Of a DNA stretch of 64,000 nt, positions 41,431 to 50,641 are shown piece after piece. Source of the stretch: Aerophototrophica crusticola (GTDB taxonomy: Bacteria > Pseudomonadota > Alphaproteobacteria > Azospirillales > Azospirillaceae); the NCBI GenBank assembly GCA_001939945.1, contig MOEB01000001.1, forward strand, positions 741,952-805,951. The letters run 5' to 3'. Below the pieces are notes generated by a model. The model had not been told where the DNA came from and did no database searches. It saw only the letters and a program-made list of their open reading frames with translations. Within the stretch, counting starts at the first letter, position 1. Every line of letters begins with the position of its first letter. The position numbers and the translations under genes are program-made.

Positions 41431-43319
41431 ATGCTCCAGTCCATCCGCGGCACCGCCGGCTCCTGGGTCGTGAAGATCCTGTTCATCCTGCTGATCGTCA
41501 GCTTCGGCTTCTGGGGCATGGGCCCGCTCACGGGTGGGGTCGGCGGCGGTGTCGCCGAGATCGGCGACGTCAAGATCACGCCCCAGGAGCTGGACCGGGA
41601 GTACCGGTCGGAGATCCGCCGCCTGCGCCAGATCGTCGGCCCGGAGCTGACGGACGAGCAGGCCCGCCAGTTCGGCCTGGTGGACCGGGCCCTGGAGCAG
41701 ATCATCCAGCGCACCCTGCTGTCCCTGGCCGCCAAGGACCAGGGCCTGCGCGTGGGCGACGCAGCCGTGGCCCGGGAAGCCAGCACCTTCCCGGCCTTCC
41801 GTAACGGGCTTGGCCAGTTCGACCCCAACGTCATGCGCGCCGTGCTGGCGGAGAACGGCCTGACCGAGCAGGCCTTCGTGGAGCAGATGCGCTCCGACAT
41901 CGCCCGCAGCACCCTGGTGGGCGGCATCACCGGCGGTACCGCCGGCTCCAAGACCCTGGCGGAGTCCCTGTTCCGCTACCGGCAGGAGCAGCGGGTCTTC
42001 GACGTCGTCACCATCCCCAACGCCGCCATGGCCGAGCCGGCCAATCCGGACGACGCGGCCGTTGCCCAGTACCACCAGGACAAGGCCGTGCGCTACACGG
42101 CACCTGAGTACCGCACCCTGCAGGTGGCCACCCTGACCGCCGACGCCCTGGCCGGCGGCATTGAGGTGTCGGACGAGGATGTCCGGGCCGCCTATGACAA
42201 CCGCGCGGCGGAGTTCGTGACGCCGGAGCGGCGCAGCATCGTACAGGCCGTCTTCGCTGACAAGGCGGCTGCCGAGAAGGCCCTTGCGGCTCTCAACGGC
42301 GGCAGGACCGTGGAGCAGGTGGCCAAGGATGCCGGCCTGGAGGCCGTGACCCTGGAGGACAGCACAAAGGACGCCCTGCCGCCCGAACTGGCCGACCCCG
42401 TCTTCTCCGCCGCCGCGGGCACCAATGTGGGCCCGGTGGAGTCGGCCTTCGGTTTCCACGTCCTTACCGTGAAGGACGTGAAGGTCGGGGGCACCAGGAC
42501 CTATGATGAGGTCAAGGAGGAACTCCGGGCGGAGCTGCGCCGTGAGCGCGCCCTGGACCAGGTCTTCCAGGCCTCCACCAAGCTGGACGACGCCCTGGCC
42601 GGGGGCGCGAGCCTGGAGGAGGCCGCTGGCCAGGTGGGTGCCAAAGTCACCACCCTGGAACGGGTGGACAACCAGGGCAACGGCCCCGACGGCAAGCCCC
42701 TGCCCGCCGCCGCCCAGCTCGGCGCCACCCTGGCCCCGGTGCTGGAGAACGGCTTCTCCCTGAAGTCCGGGGAGAACAGCGGCGTGAAGGAGGGTGAGGC
42801 CAACAGCTATTACGCCGTCCAGGTCGGGATGGTGGAGCCCGCCCAGCTCCGCCCCCTGGACCAGGTGAAGGCCCAGGTCATCGCCGATTGGAAGGCAGAG
42901 CAGCGGTCGGTTGCCGCCAAGGCGAAGGCGGACGAGATCGTGGCCAAGCTGAAGGAGGGCGCCGATCCCGCCGCCACCGCGGCCGGGTTGAAGGGTGCCC
43001 TGTTCGCCCGCACGCAGCCGCTGCTGCGCAATGCCGGCCGCAACGCCCCGGTTCCCCCGGGCGTCCTGGCGGAGTTGTTCGCCGCGCAGCCCAACGCCGT
43101 CGCTTCCGGTGAGACGGCGGACGGCTATGTCGTGGCCAAGCTGGTGCAGGTGGTCCCCGTCGATCCCGCCGCGAACGCGGCCCAGGTGGAGGCGATCCGC
43201 ACCCAGGCGGCCGAGACCCTGGCCGGCGACCTGGCCGGCGAGTACCTGGCCGCCCTTCGCGCCCGCTATGGCGTGACGGTGAACCGCGCCGCCATCGACC
43301 AGATGTACCGCCAGCCGGA

Positions 43320-43323
<4 letters not shown>
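41431..43323 (+). CDS. ppiD: PpiD-like periplasmic peptidyl-prolyl isomerase (SurA-N)
   Basis: A 630-residue inner-membrane-anchored chaperone that helps newly exported proteins fold. It has an N-terminal signal anchor (VVKILFILLIVSFGFWGMGP), a SurA-N-like helical domain (about residues 40-200), and a parvulin-type domain (about 225-360: KAVRYTAPEYRTLQVATLTA; FGFHVLTVKDVKVGGTRTYD) and a second less conserved one. No lipobox is present. It is the usual neighbour of tpiA and trpE in this order. The stop overlaps the trpE start (GTGA). Confidence 0.9.
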
Positions 43324-44843
<1,520 letters not shown>

Positions 44844-44844
44844 A

Positions 44845-44935
44845 TCGGATTAGCCGCCCTGCGGCGTAATCCGACATCCCGGGGGTTATCCTTGCCGTCG
44901 GATTACGCGACCTCCGGTCGCTAATCCGACCTACC
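44845..44935. repeat. Tandem TCGGATTA inverted-repeat elements, family B
   Basis: Two hairpins in a row. The first has arms TCGGATTAGCCGCC and GGCGTAATCCGA; the second has GTCGGATTACGCGAC and GTCGCTAATCCGAC, extended by CTACC. They fill the gap from the trpE stop to the DUF502 gene stop. A decayed copy is at 49795-49870. They look like a dispersed REP-type family; they may also act as a transcription barrier between the convergent genes. Confidence 0.75.
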
Positions 44936-44938
44936 TGC

Positions 44939-45643
44939 TCACTCCCCCGCCAGCAGCTTCTGCCGGTCCTGCTCCGGCACCGGGCGTCGGTCCGGGCCGG
45001 TGACGATGCCGCCGGAAATGATGAACTTCAGCCCCTCCTCCACCGTCATCGTCAGGGTGCGCACCTCCCGTCGCGGCACGAACAGCAGGTAGCCGCCGGT
45101 TGGGTTGGGGGTGGTGGGGACGAAGACGTTCAGCAACTCGTCATCGCCGACCAGGTCCTTCACCTCCCCCGTCGTCGGCGCGGTGACGAAGGCCATGGTC
45201 CAGGCGCCCCGGCGGGGGAACTCCACCAGCACCACCTCCCGGAAGGCGTTGGACTTGTTGGCCAGGACCGTCTCGAAGATCTGCTTCACGCTGGAATAGA
45301 TGCCGCGCAGGACGGGCATCCGACCCACCACCCCCTCGCCGATATGCACCAGCCCGCGGCCGACGAAGCCGGCGGCGAACATGCCCACCAGGATCAGGAA
45401 GACCAGCACCACCAGCAGGCCGACGCCTGGGATGGTGACGGGCAGCAGGCTTTCCGGGTTATAGGCCGCCGGGATGATCCCGGAGACCATACGGTCCACG
45501 GCGTCGATGATGATCCAGGCGATATAGAGGGTGATGCTGATGGGTGCCGTCACCAGGATGCCGGCGAACAGGTAGGCCCTCAGCCGCGCGGCAAGGCTCA
45601 TCCCCCAGCGTCGGTGGATGGGAATCAACGGTGACTGGCCCAT
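44939..45643 (-). CDS. DUF502 membrane protein
   Basis: A 234-residue inner-membrane protein with two transmembrane helices (LFAGILVTAPISITLYIAWI; VGLLVVLVFLILVGMFAAGF) and the family core GRMPVLRGIYSSVKQIFE, VVLVEFPRRGAWTMAFVT and FVPTTPNPTGGYLLFV. Function unknown; relatives are called LIKE-COV in plants. The ATG at MGQSPLIP is preferred, with AAGGGG five bases upstream; a GTG eight codons earlier is also open. In relatives this gene usually lies near recG and mfd; here it stands alone. Confidence 0.88.
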   Translation of the reverse strand: MGQSPLIPIHRRWGMSLAARLRAYLFAGILVTAPISITLYIAWIIIDAVDRMVSGIIPAAYNPESLLPVTIPGVGLLVVLVFLILVGMFAAGFVGRGLVHIGEGVVGRMPVLRGIYSSVKQIFETVLANKSNAFREVVLVEFPRRGAWTMAFVTAPTTGEVKDLVGDDELLNVFVPTTPNPTGGYLLFVPRREVRTLTMTVEEGLKFIISGGIVTGPDRRPVPEQDRQKLLAGE

Positions 45644-45823
45644 GGTACCCCTTCTCGTGCCGGCCACCCCAGCCTAGGGGACCAGGGTTAAGCATGTGAG
45701 CAAACTCTGTTTGTTCCACCAGACCCGGCCACCCTTTTTTGCACTAAATCGGTTACCGATGGGTGACTTTTCGCCGTCCCGCACCGTTGACCTGACAGAC
45801 ACGGGTCCTACCCTTCCGGGGGC

Positions 45824-46873
45824 ATGATGGCGACAGCAAGATTGATTGGGATGGCCACGGCCACCCCACCCTACCGTTTCCCGCAGGAACTGACCCGGGA
45901 CGCGGCCCGCCAAGTGTTCGCGGACAGGCTGCGGGACTTCGACCGGCTCGCCCCCGTCTTCACCAACGCCGGAATCGACGCTCGGTTCTCCTGCGTGCCC
46001 ATCGACTGGTACATGCAGCCCCGCGGCTGGCCGGAGCGCAATGCCGTCTACCTGGACAGCGCCCTGGACGTGCTGGAGCAGGCTACCCGCAAGGCCCTGG
46101 CCCGGGCCGACCTGCAAGCCAATGCCATCGATGCCATCCTCTGCGTCTCCTCCACCGGGATCGCTACCCCCAGCCTGGACGCCCTGCTGATGGAGCGGAT
46201 GGGTTTGCGGCGGGACGTGCAGCGGCTGCCCGTCTTCGGCCTGGGCTGTGCCGGTGGGGTGATCGGCCTGTCACGCGCCGCCAACTGGGCGGCCAGCATG
46301 CCGGGCAAAACGGTGCTGTTCCTGGTGGTGGAGTTGTGCGCCCTGTCCTTCCGGCACAACGACCTCTCCAAGGCCAACGTCATCGCCACTGCCCTGTTTG
46401 GCGATGGCGGGGCCGCCTGCCTGTTCCGGGCCGACCCGGACGGCCGAGGCCCTGCGGTGACGGCCTGGGGGGAGCATACCTGGCCGGACACGCTGGGCAT
46501 CATGGGGTGGAGCGTGGAGCCCGACGGCATGGGCGTGATCTTCAGCCAGAGCATCCCCGCCCTGGTGCGGGACCGTTTCGGTCCCGTGATGGAAACGTTC
46601 CTGGAGCGCAATGGCCACACGAGGGAGAGCCTGGCCGGCACCGTCTGCCATCCCGGCGGGGCCAAGGTGCTGGATTCCCTTGCCGAGGTCCTGGCCCCCT
46701 GCCATGAGGGGCTCGGCGAGGCGCGGGAGGTGCTGCGGGAACATGGCAACATGTCCGCCGCCACGGCCCTGTTCGTGCTGGAACGGCGGATCGCCAGCGG
46801 CGCCAGGGGACCCCACCTGATGATGGCGCTGGGCCCCGGCTTCACCGCCGGCATGGCCCTGCTGGACCTGTGA
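45824..46873 (+). CDS. Type III polyketide synthase (chalcone/stilbene-synthase-like)
   Basis: A 349-residue thiolase-fold homodimeric enzyme that extends acyl-CoA starters with malonyl-CoA. The catalytic triad is visible: Cys142 in GLGCAGGVIGLSRA, His276 in VCHPGGAKVLDS and Asn309 in HGNMSAATALFVL. It resembles bacterial alkylresorcinol or alkylpyrone synthases more than plant chalcone synthases. A methyltransferase of the isoprenylcysteine type follows 11 bases later, as in the srsAB-like phenolic lipid clusters. A possible promoter (TTGACC, then TACCCT 16 bases on) lies in the upstream gap. Product unknown. Confidence 0.93.
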   Translation: MMATARLIGMATATPPYRFPQELTRDAARQVFADRLRDFDRLAPVFTNAGIDARFSCVPIDWYMQPRGWPERNAVYLDSALDVLEQATRKALARADLQANAIDAILCVSSTGIATPSLDALLMERMGLRRDVQRLPVFGLGCAGGVIGLSRAANWAASMPGKTVLFLVVELCALSFRHNDLSKANVIATALFGDGGAACLFRADPDGRGPAVTAWGEHTWPDTLGIMGWSVEPDGMGVIFSQSIPALVRDRFGPVMETFLERNGHTRESLAGTVCHPGGAKVLDSLAEVLAPCHEGLGEAREVLREHGNMSAATALFVLERRIASGARGPHLMMALGPGFTAGMALLDL

Positions 46874-46884
46874 GGGAGGCAGCC

Positions 46885-47394
46885 ATGGAACCCGGCCTGC
46901 CGCAATTGGTCGTGCTGCTGGTGGCCGCCCAGCGCATCGCCGAACTCGTCCTTGCCGCCCGGAACACCCGCCACCTGAAGGACATGGGCGCGGTGGAGAT
47001 CGGCGCCGGGCACTATCCGCTGTTCCCATTGCTGCACACGGCCTGGCTGCTGGCCCTGTTCACCCTTGTGCCTGGGGACGCGCCTGTCTCATGGGCGTTG
47101 CTGGCCGTCTTCCTGGTGCTACAGCTTGGCCGCGTCTGGGTGATCGCCACCCTGGGCCCCTACTGGACGACCCGCATCATCACCCTGCCCACCGCTCCCC
47201 TGGTCCGAGGCGGGCCCTTCCGCTTCGTCCGCCATCCCAACTACCTCATCGTGACGGGGGAGATCGCGGTGCTGCCCCTGGCCTTCGGGGCGTGGGAGGT
47301 TGCCGTGGTCTTCAGCCTGCTGAACGCGGCCTTGCTGGCGTGGCGCATCCGGGTCGAGGAGTCGGCCCTGGCGCCCCGGCGCGGTACCGCCTGA
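46885..47394 (+). CDS. Isoprenylcysteine carboxylmethyltransferase-family protein (SrsB-like)
   Basis: A 169-residue membrane methyltransferase with about four hydrophobic segments. The family's C-terminal SAM-binding pattern is GPFRFVRHPNYLIVTGEI, followed by NAALLAWRIRVEESAL. In bacteria, members next to type III polyketide synthases O-methylate the alkylresorcinol product, so this gene probably modifies the product of the upstream synthase. The start is the ATG with GGGAGG seven bases upstream, rather than the GTG that overlaps the synthase stop. Confidence 0.88.
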   Translation: MEPGLPQLVVLLVAAQRIAELVLAARNTRHLKDMGAVEIGAGHYPLFPLLHTAWLLALFTLVPGDAPVSWALLAVFLVLQLGRVWVIATLGPYWTTRIITLPTAPLVRGGPFRFVRHPNYLIVTGEIAVLPLAFGAWEVAVVFSLLNAALLAWRIRVEESALAPRRGTA

Positions 47395-47493
47395 GCCGCT
47401 GCGCCTCGCAGGGCAATTCATTCACGAGGGGAGGTTTGCCGCTGGAACCGTATGGGGTATCCTGCCAAGGTCCCATAGCGGAAAGCACCTCCC

Positions 47494-48192
47494 GTGACCG
47501 AGCTTCATCCCGCCAGCCTCGACCATATCGACCTGTTCCGCGCCTGCACGGCAGAGGAGCGGGCGTCCCTCGCGCGGCAGTGCAGCTGGCGCCACTTCCA
47601 CCCGGGGGAGCAGATCATCGACCGTGCCTCGGAAAGCCGGGACGTCTGCATGATCGTGGAGGGCCGGGTCCGGGTGGTGAACTATTCCCTCTCGGGCCGG
47701 GAGATCACCTTCGACGACGTGAACGCCGGCGGTTACCTGGGGGAACTGTCCGCCATAGACGGGGAACCGCGCTCCGCCAGCATCGTGGCGCTGACGGAGA
47801 CCCATGTCGCCTTCATGTCGCCGCGCCTGTTCCAGGAAACGGTGACCAAGCACCCGGAGGTGGCATGGCAGGTGATGAAGCGGCTGGCGCGCATCGTCCG
47901 TGCCTCCACCGGCCGAATCATGGACCTCAGCACCCTGGGCGCCAACAACCGGGTCCATGCCGAGCTGCTGCGTCTTGCCAAGCCGGGCCTGAAGCCGGAC
48001 AACACGGCGGAGATCACCCCGGTACCCATCCACAGCGACATCGCCAGCCGTGTCAGCACCACGCGGGAAACCGTGGCGCGGGTGATGAGCGACTTGGCCC
48101 GCGACCACATCGTCGAACGGCATGGCAACAGCCTGCTTATCCGCGATTTCGAGAAGTTGGAGGCGATGGTGGAAGAAGTACGCGGCGATTGA
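47494..48192 (+). CDS. Crp/Fnr-family transcription regulator
   Basis: A 232-residue regulator with an N-terminal cyclic-nucleotide-binding domain (EQIIDRASESRDVCMIVEGR; GGYLGELSAIDGEPRSASIV) and a C-terminal winged helix (HSDIASRVSTTRETVARVMS). The phosphate-binding cassette GELSAIDGEPRSAS includes the arginine and serine positions that contact cAMP in Crp, so a cyclic nucleotide ligand is plausible; it lacks the cysteines of Fnr. The start is a GTG. It is downstream of the polyketide genes but with its own 99-base gap, and may or may not control them. Confidence 0.92.
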   Translation: MTELHPASLDHIDLFRACTAEERASLARQCSWRHFHPGEQIIDRASESRDVCMIVEGRVRVVNYSLSGREITFDDVNAGGYLGELSAIDGEPRSASIVALTETHVAFMSPRLFQETVTKHPEVAWQVMKRLARIVRASTGRIMDLSTLGANNRVHAELLRLAKPGLKPDNTAEITPVPIHSDIASRVSTTRETVARVMSDLARDHIVERHGNSLLIRDFEKLEAMVEEVRGD

Positions 48193-48211
48193 GGGGAGTA
48201 GACCCCCTAAT

Positions 48212-48236
48212 GTGTGGCCTGAGGCACACGCTTTTT
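48212..48236 (+). terminator. Terminator of the Crp/Fnr-family gene
   Basis: Hairpin of GTGTG and CACAC with an inner CC/GG pair around TGA, followed by CTTTTTATCTTTT. It begins 19 bases past the stop codon. Confidence 0.6.
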
Positions 48237-48271
48237 ATCTTTTCTTCACCGATGCCAGGGTCTATATAGAG

Positions 48272-48366
48272 AGGGCTTGACCGTGGCAGCGCTGCCACGG
48301 TTTAGCAACCTCCTTATGAGGCTCCCTTCATCTTCGCCGGCTGATTCGTCAGCCGGCTTTCTTTTT
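48272..48366 (+). ncRNA. Candidate small RNA with anti-Shine-Dalgarno motif
   Basis: A free-standing transcript-like segment of about 95 bases between two protein genes. A TATATA box (48264-48269) precedes it. It then has a perfect 22-base palindrome (half ACCGTGGCAGC, 48280-48301), a pyrimidine-rich single strand containing CCTCCTT that is the complement of the ribosome-binding sequence AAGGAGG, and a textbook terminator (GCCGGCTGA, TTCG loop, TCAGCCGGC, then TTTCTTTTT). Since the upstream gene already has a terminator, a second transcript is likely. Hfq is encoded in this window. No known RNA family is claimed. Confidence 0.5.
48336..48366 (+). terminator. Strong rho-independent terminator with TTCG tetraloop
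   Basis: Nine-base stem GCCGGCTGA closed by TTCG and followed by TTTCTTTTT. It lies 33 bases before the fliN stop on the other strand and belongs to the candidate small RNA or to readthrough from the upstream regulator gene. Confidence 0.85.
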
Positions 48367-48399
48367 GCGCGCATTCCCCGGGGGGATGCCGCCCGACCT

Positions 48400-48717
48400 T
48401 TACCCGTTGATGCGAGCGAATTCCCGGAAGGTCACGGCGATCTTGTCCTCCACGATCGTCACCTCCCCCCGCCCCACCATGCGGCCGGAAACGATGATGT
48501 CGCTGAGGTCGTCGATCTTGCGGTCCAGTTCCACGATGGCACCGCGGCCCAGCTTCAGCAGGTCACGCACACGGATGGTCGAGGTGCCAAGCACCACGCT
48601 GACCTCCACCTCCGTGTCATAGACGGCGCTGATCTCCATCGCCTCGGGCGCGGCCTTGGCCGGGTTGGCCCCGCCTGCCTCTCCGAACATCGCGTCGATA
48701 TCGTCCTGGTCCGCCAT
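48400..48717 (-). CDS. fliN: Flagellar motor switch protein FliN (SpoA domain)
   Basis: A 105-residue protein of the flagellar C-ring. It has a short acidic N terminus (ADQDDIDAMFGEAGG) and a SpoA domain: YDTEVEVSVVLGTSTIRVRD, LLKLGRGAIVELDRKIDD, GEVTIVEDKIAVTFRE. These fit FliN rather than FliM or the type III secretion protein HrcQ. The start MADQDDID is preferred; an ATG 14 codons upstream is possible. It is isolated: no other flagellar gene is in the window. Confidence 0.88.
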   Translation of the reverse strand: MADQDDIDAMFGEAGGANPAKAAPEAMEISAVYDTEVEVSVVLGTSTIRVRDLLKLGRGAIVELDRKIDDLSDIIVSGRMVGRGEVTIVEDKIAVTFREFARING

Positions 48718-48898
48718 GGCCGCACGCTCCGCCGGGTCACGCCTGTATGGGGTAGACATAGCATAACAGGGGCACCCCGTCGGGGCAAAACATGGGACGT
48801 GGCGATGGACACTGCGACTGCGCAGGCATTCACGTTGCCTGACCGGAACAAATCACCAAATGACAGCGACTCCGCAGTGCACGAGGATAAGCCATCCC

Positions 48899-49783
48899 AT
48901 GGCCATCAGTCCGGACCAGCGCCAATACCGTTCCCGCCGCCTCGGCTCCTCTGACGCGACGCGGGTCATGGCCGGGGATTGGCACCAGCTCTGGCTGGAG
49001 AAGACGGGCCGGGTAGAGCCGGACAATTTGGACTTCGTCCCCGCCGTGCAGATCGGCATCGTGACGGAGGCGCTGCACCCGAAGTTCTGGGAACGCCGCA
49101 CCGGCCTGCCCTGCCTGCCTGCCAACGGGCGCAGCTATGCCCACTCGCAGCATGATTGGCTGGTCTGCCACCCGGATTTCCTGACTTGGGAGGCATTCCC
49201 CCTCGACCCCTTCGCCAAGCCCGACACGCTGTTGGAAGCCAAGTTCTGCGGCAGCCCAAAATCGGATGAGGAGTTGGGGGAGCAGTATTACTGGCAGGTC
49301 CAGCACCAGATGCTGGTCGCGGGATTGGACAAGGCGGTGCTGTCCATCCTGCGGCCCGGCTCCTACTCCTGGCTTGCCATCCCCTACAGCGCGCCGGACC
49401 AGGCGAGGCTGATGGAAAACCTCCAGGCCTTCTGGTGGCATGTGGAGAATGACATCGAGCCCGGCGATCCCCTGCCCGTCCCAGCCCCCGACCTTGACCA
49501 GATGCGGATCGTGGACATGGGTCGCCACAACGAGTTCGCATCCCATGCGGCCACCTTGCTGACATGCCGGGAGGATTGGGCCGCCTACCGGGCTGCTGAG
49601 GCAGGGCTGAAGGCGCTGATGCCGGAGGACGCCCGCATCGCCTTTGTCGCGGAGGGCCTCTATCTCAGCCGGTCCCGCGACGGCAGGATCACCCTCCGAT
49701 TCGGCCGGGTTTCCCCGCAATACACCGCAAAGGCGGAGCCCTGGGGTGATCCGATGTCGGATAAGGAAATTTCCTGGCTGTGA
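48899..49783 (+). CDS. YqaJ-family viral recombinase (lambda-exonuclease-like)
   Basis: A 294-residue DNA exonuclease of the YqaJ/lambda Exo fold (PD-(D/E)XK). It has the RSRRLGSSDATRVMAG start typical of the family, an acidic position before the catalytic LLEAKFCGS (E-x-K, about residue 113) and the WQVQHQMLVAG segment (about residues 132-142). In phages such nucleases resect double-strand ends for a partner annealing protein. A putative partner is encoded at 54708-55514. The start ATG follows GAGG by about 12 bases. No structural phage genes are adjacent. Confidence 0.85.
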   Translation: MAISPDQRQYRSRRLGSSDATRVMAGDWHQLWLEKTGRVEPDNLDFVPAVQIGIVTEALHPKFWERRTGLPCLPANGRSYAHSQHDWLVCHPDFLTWEAFPLDPFAKPDTLLEAKFCGSPKSDEELGEQYYWQVQHQMLVAGLDKAVLSILRPGSYSWLAIPYSAPDQARLMENLQAFWWHVENDIEPGDPLPVPAPDLDQMRIVDMGRHNEFASHAATLLTCREDWAAYRAAEAGLKALMPEDARIAFVAEGLYLSRSRDGRITLRFGRVSPQYTAKAEPWGDPMSDKEISWL

Positions 49784-49794
49784 GGGATCGTCGG

Positions 49795-49870
49795 TCGGAT
49801 TAGCGCGCTTTCGCCCGCAGAATCCGATGTTGAATCAAGATGTTATGGGCTGTCGGACTACGACTTGGAG
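49795..49870. repeat. Decayed TCGGATTA element, family B
   Basis: TCGGATTAGCGCGC and GCAGAATCCGA form a hairpin with mismatches, followed by TGTCGGACTACGACTT and a decayed partner GAGCGCCTGACCCGACCT. The order of two hairpins is the same as at 44845-44935 but with more differences. It lies in the 222-base gap between the YqaJ gene and the HTH-S24 gene; the remaining part of the gap shows no clear signal. Confidence 0.55.
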
Positions 49871-50005
49871 CGCCTGACCCGACCTCCGATCCACTGCGAT
49901 TCCGCATCAATCACCGTAATCCACAAGCCTGTCCACCGGCCAAAGCTTGCGAAATCGCATCCTCCCTACCACCCTGGTGACCTCGGATGAGCAGAGGGGT
50001 AGGCC

Positions 50006-50641
50006 ATGGACCGGGTGCGGAAGGCACTGTCGGGGTGGATGCGGGACGTGATGGCGGAGCGGCGCTGGACCGCCGCCGCCTGGGCCCGGCTTGCCGAGGT
50101 CACGCCCACCAACATCACCCGTTTCCTGAAGGACCCCGCCACGGCCAGCCTACCCAGCGCCGACACCATCGGCCGTCTGGCCCTTGCCGCGGGCCGGGAG
50201 CCCCGCTTCCTGGAAGAGCCCGCCTTCCCCTCCGCCGCCCGCGTGCCGGTGCTGGAGGCGCAGGCGGCCAAGGAATTGCTGGCCCTGCCGGAGCGTGATG
50301 GCATGGCGTTCCTGGAGAAGCTGCTGCGCGGCGGCACGCCCACCGTGCCTGCCGACCCCGTCCCCAGCCCCCGCGCCTTCGCCATGCGCATCACCAGCCT
50401 GCACATGAACGCCGGTGGCTGGTTGCCCCAGGACCATGTGGTGGTGGAGCCGGCGGATACGGTCCCCGCCCGCAACGGCGACATGGTGGTGGTGCTGGAC
50501 GGGGAGGAGGCCTGCGGCTACCGCTATTACCCGCCGCTGCTGGTGCCGGTCAGCACGGATTCGAGCTGCTGCCCCATGCTGTATGATGGCGCCTCCGTCG
50601 CCGGGGTGGCGGTCCAGCTGGTCCGCGCCTTGCGGGCCTGA
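50006..50641 (+). CDS. HTH-S24 repressor-like protein (LexA/CI type)
   Basis: A 211-residue protein: an N-terminal helix-turn-helix (about residues 20-50; WTAAAWARLAEVTPTNITRF), a linker and a C-terminal S24-like domain (about 125-205; LHMNAGGWLPQDHVVVEP, VPARNGDMVVVLDGEEACGY). The fold suggests a CI- or LexA-like repressor of phage origin. The catalytic Ser-Met-x-P and the Lys in a V-K-R context are not in their usual form (TSLHMNAGG and ACGYRYY), so autocleavage is doubtful. GAGGGG precedes the start. Its 3' end overlaps the recD2 3' end by 115 bases. Confidence 0.72.
   Translation: MDRVRKALSGWMRDVMAERRWTAAAWARLAEVTPTNITRFLKDPATASLPSADTIGRLALAAGREPRFLEEPAFPSAARVPVLEAQAAKELLALPERDGMAFLEKLLRGGTPTVPADPVPSPRAFAMRITSLHMNAGGWLPQDHVVVEPADTVPARNGDMVVVLDGEEACGYRYYPPLLVPVSTDSSCCPMLYDGASVAGVAVQLVRALRA

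Noticed and set aside
48802..48954. Short frame beginning MDTATAQAF between fliN and the YqaJ gene
   Set aside because: It overlaps the start of the YqaJ gene in another frame, lacks a good ribosome-binding site and has no recognisable content.
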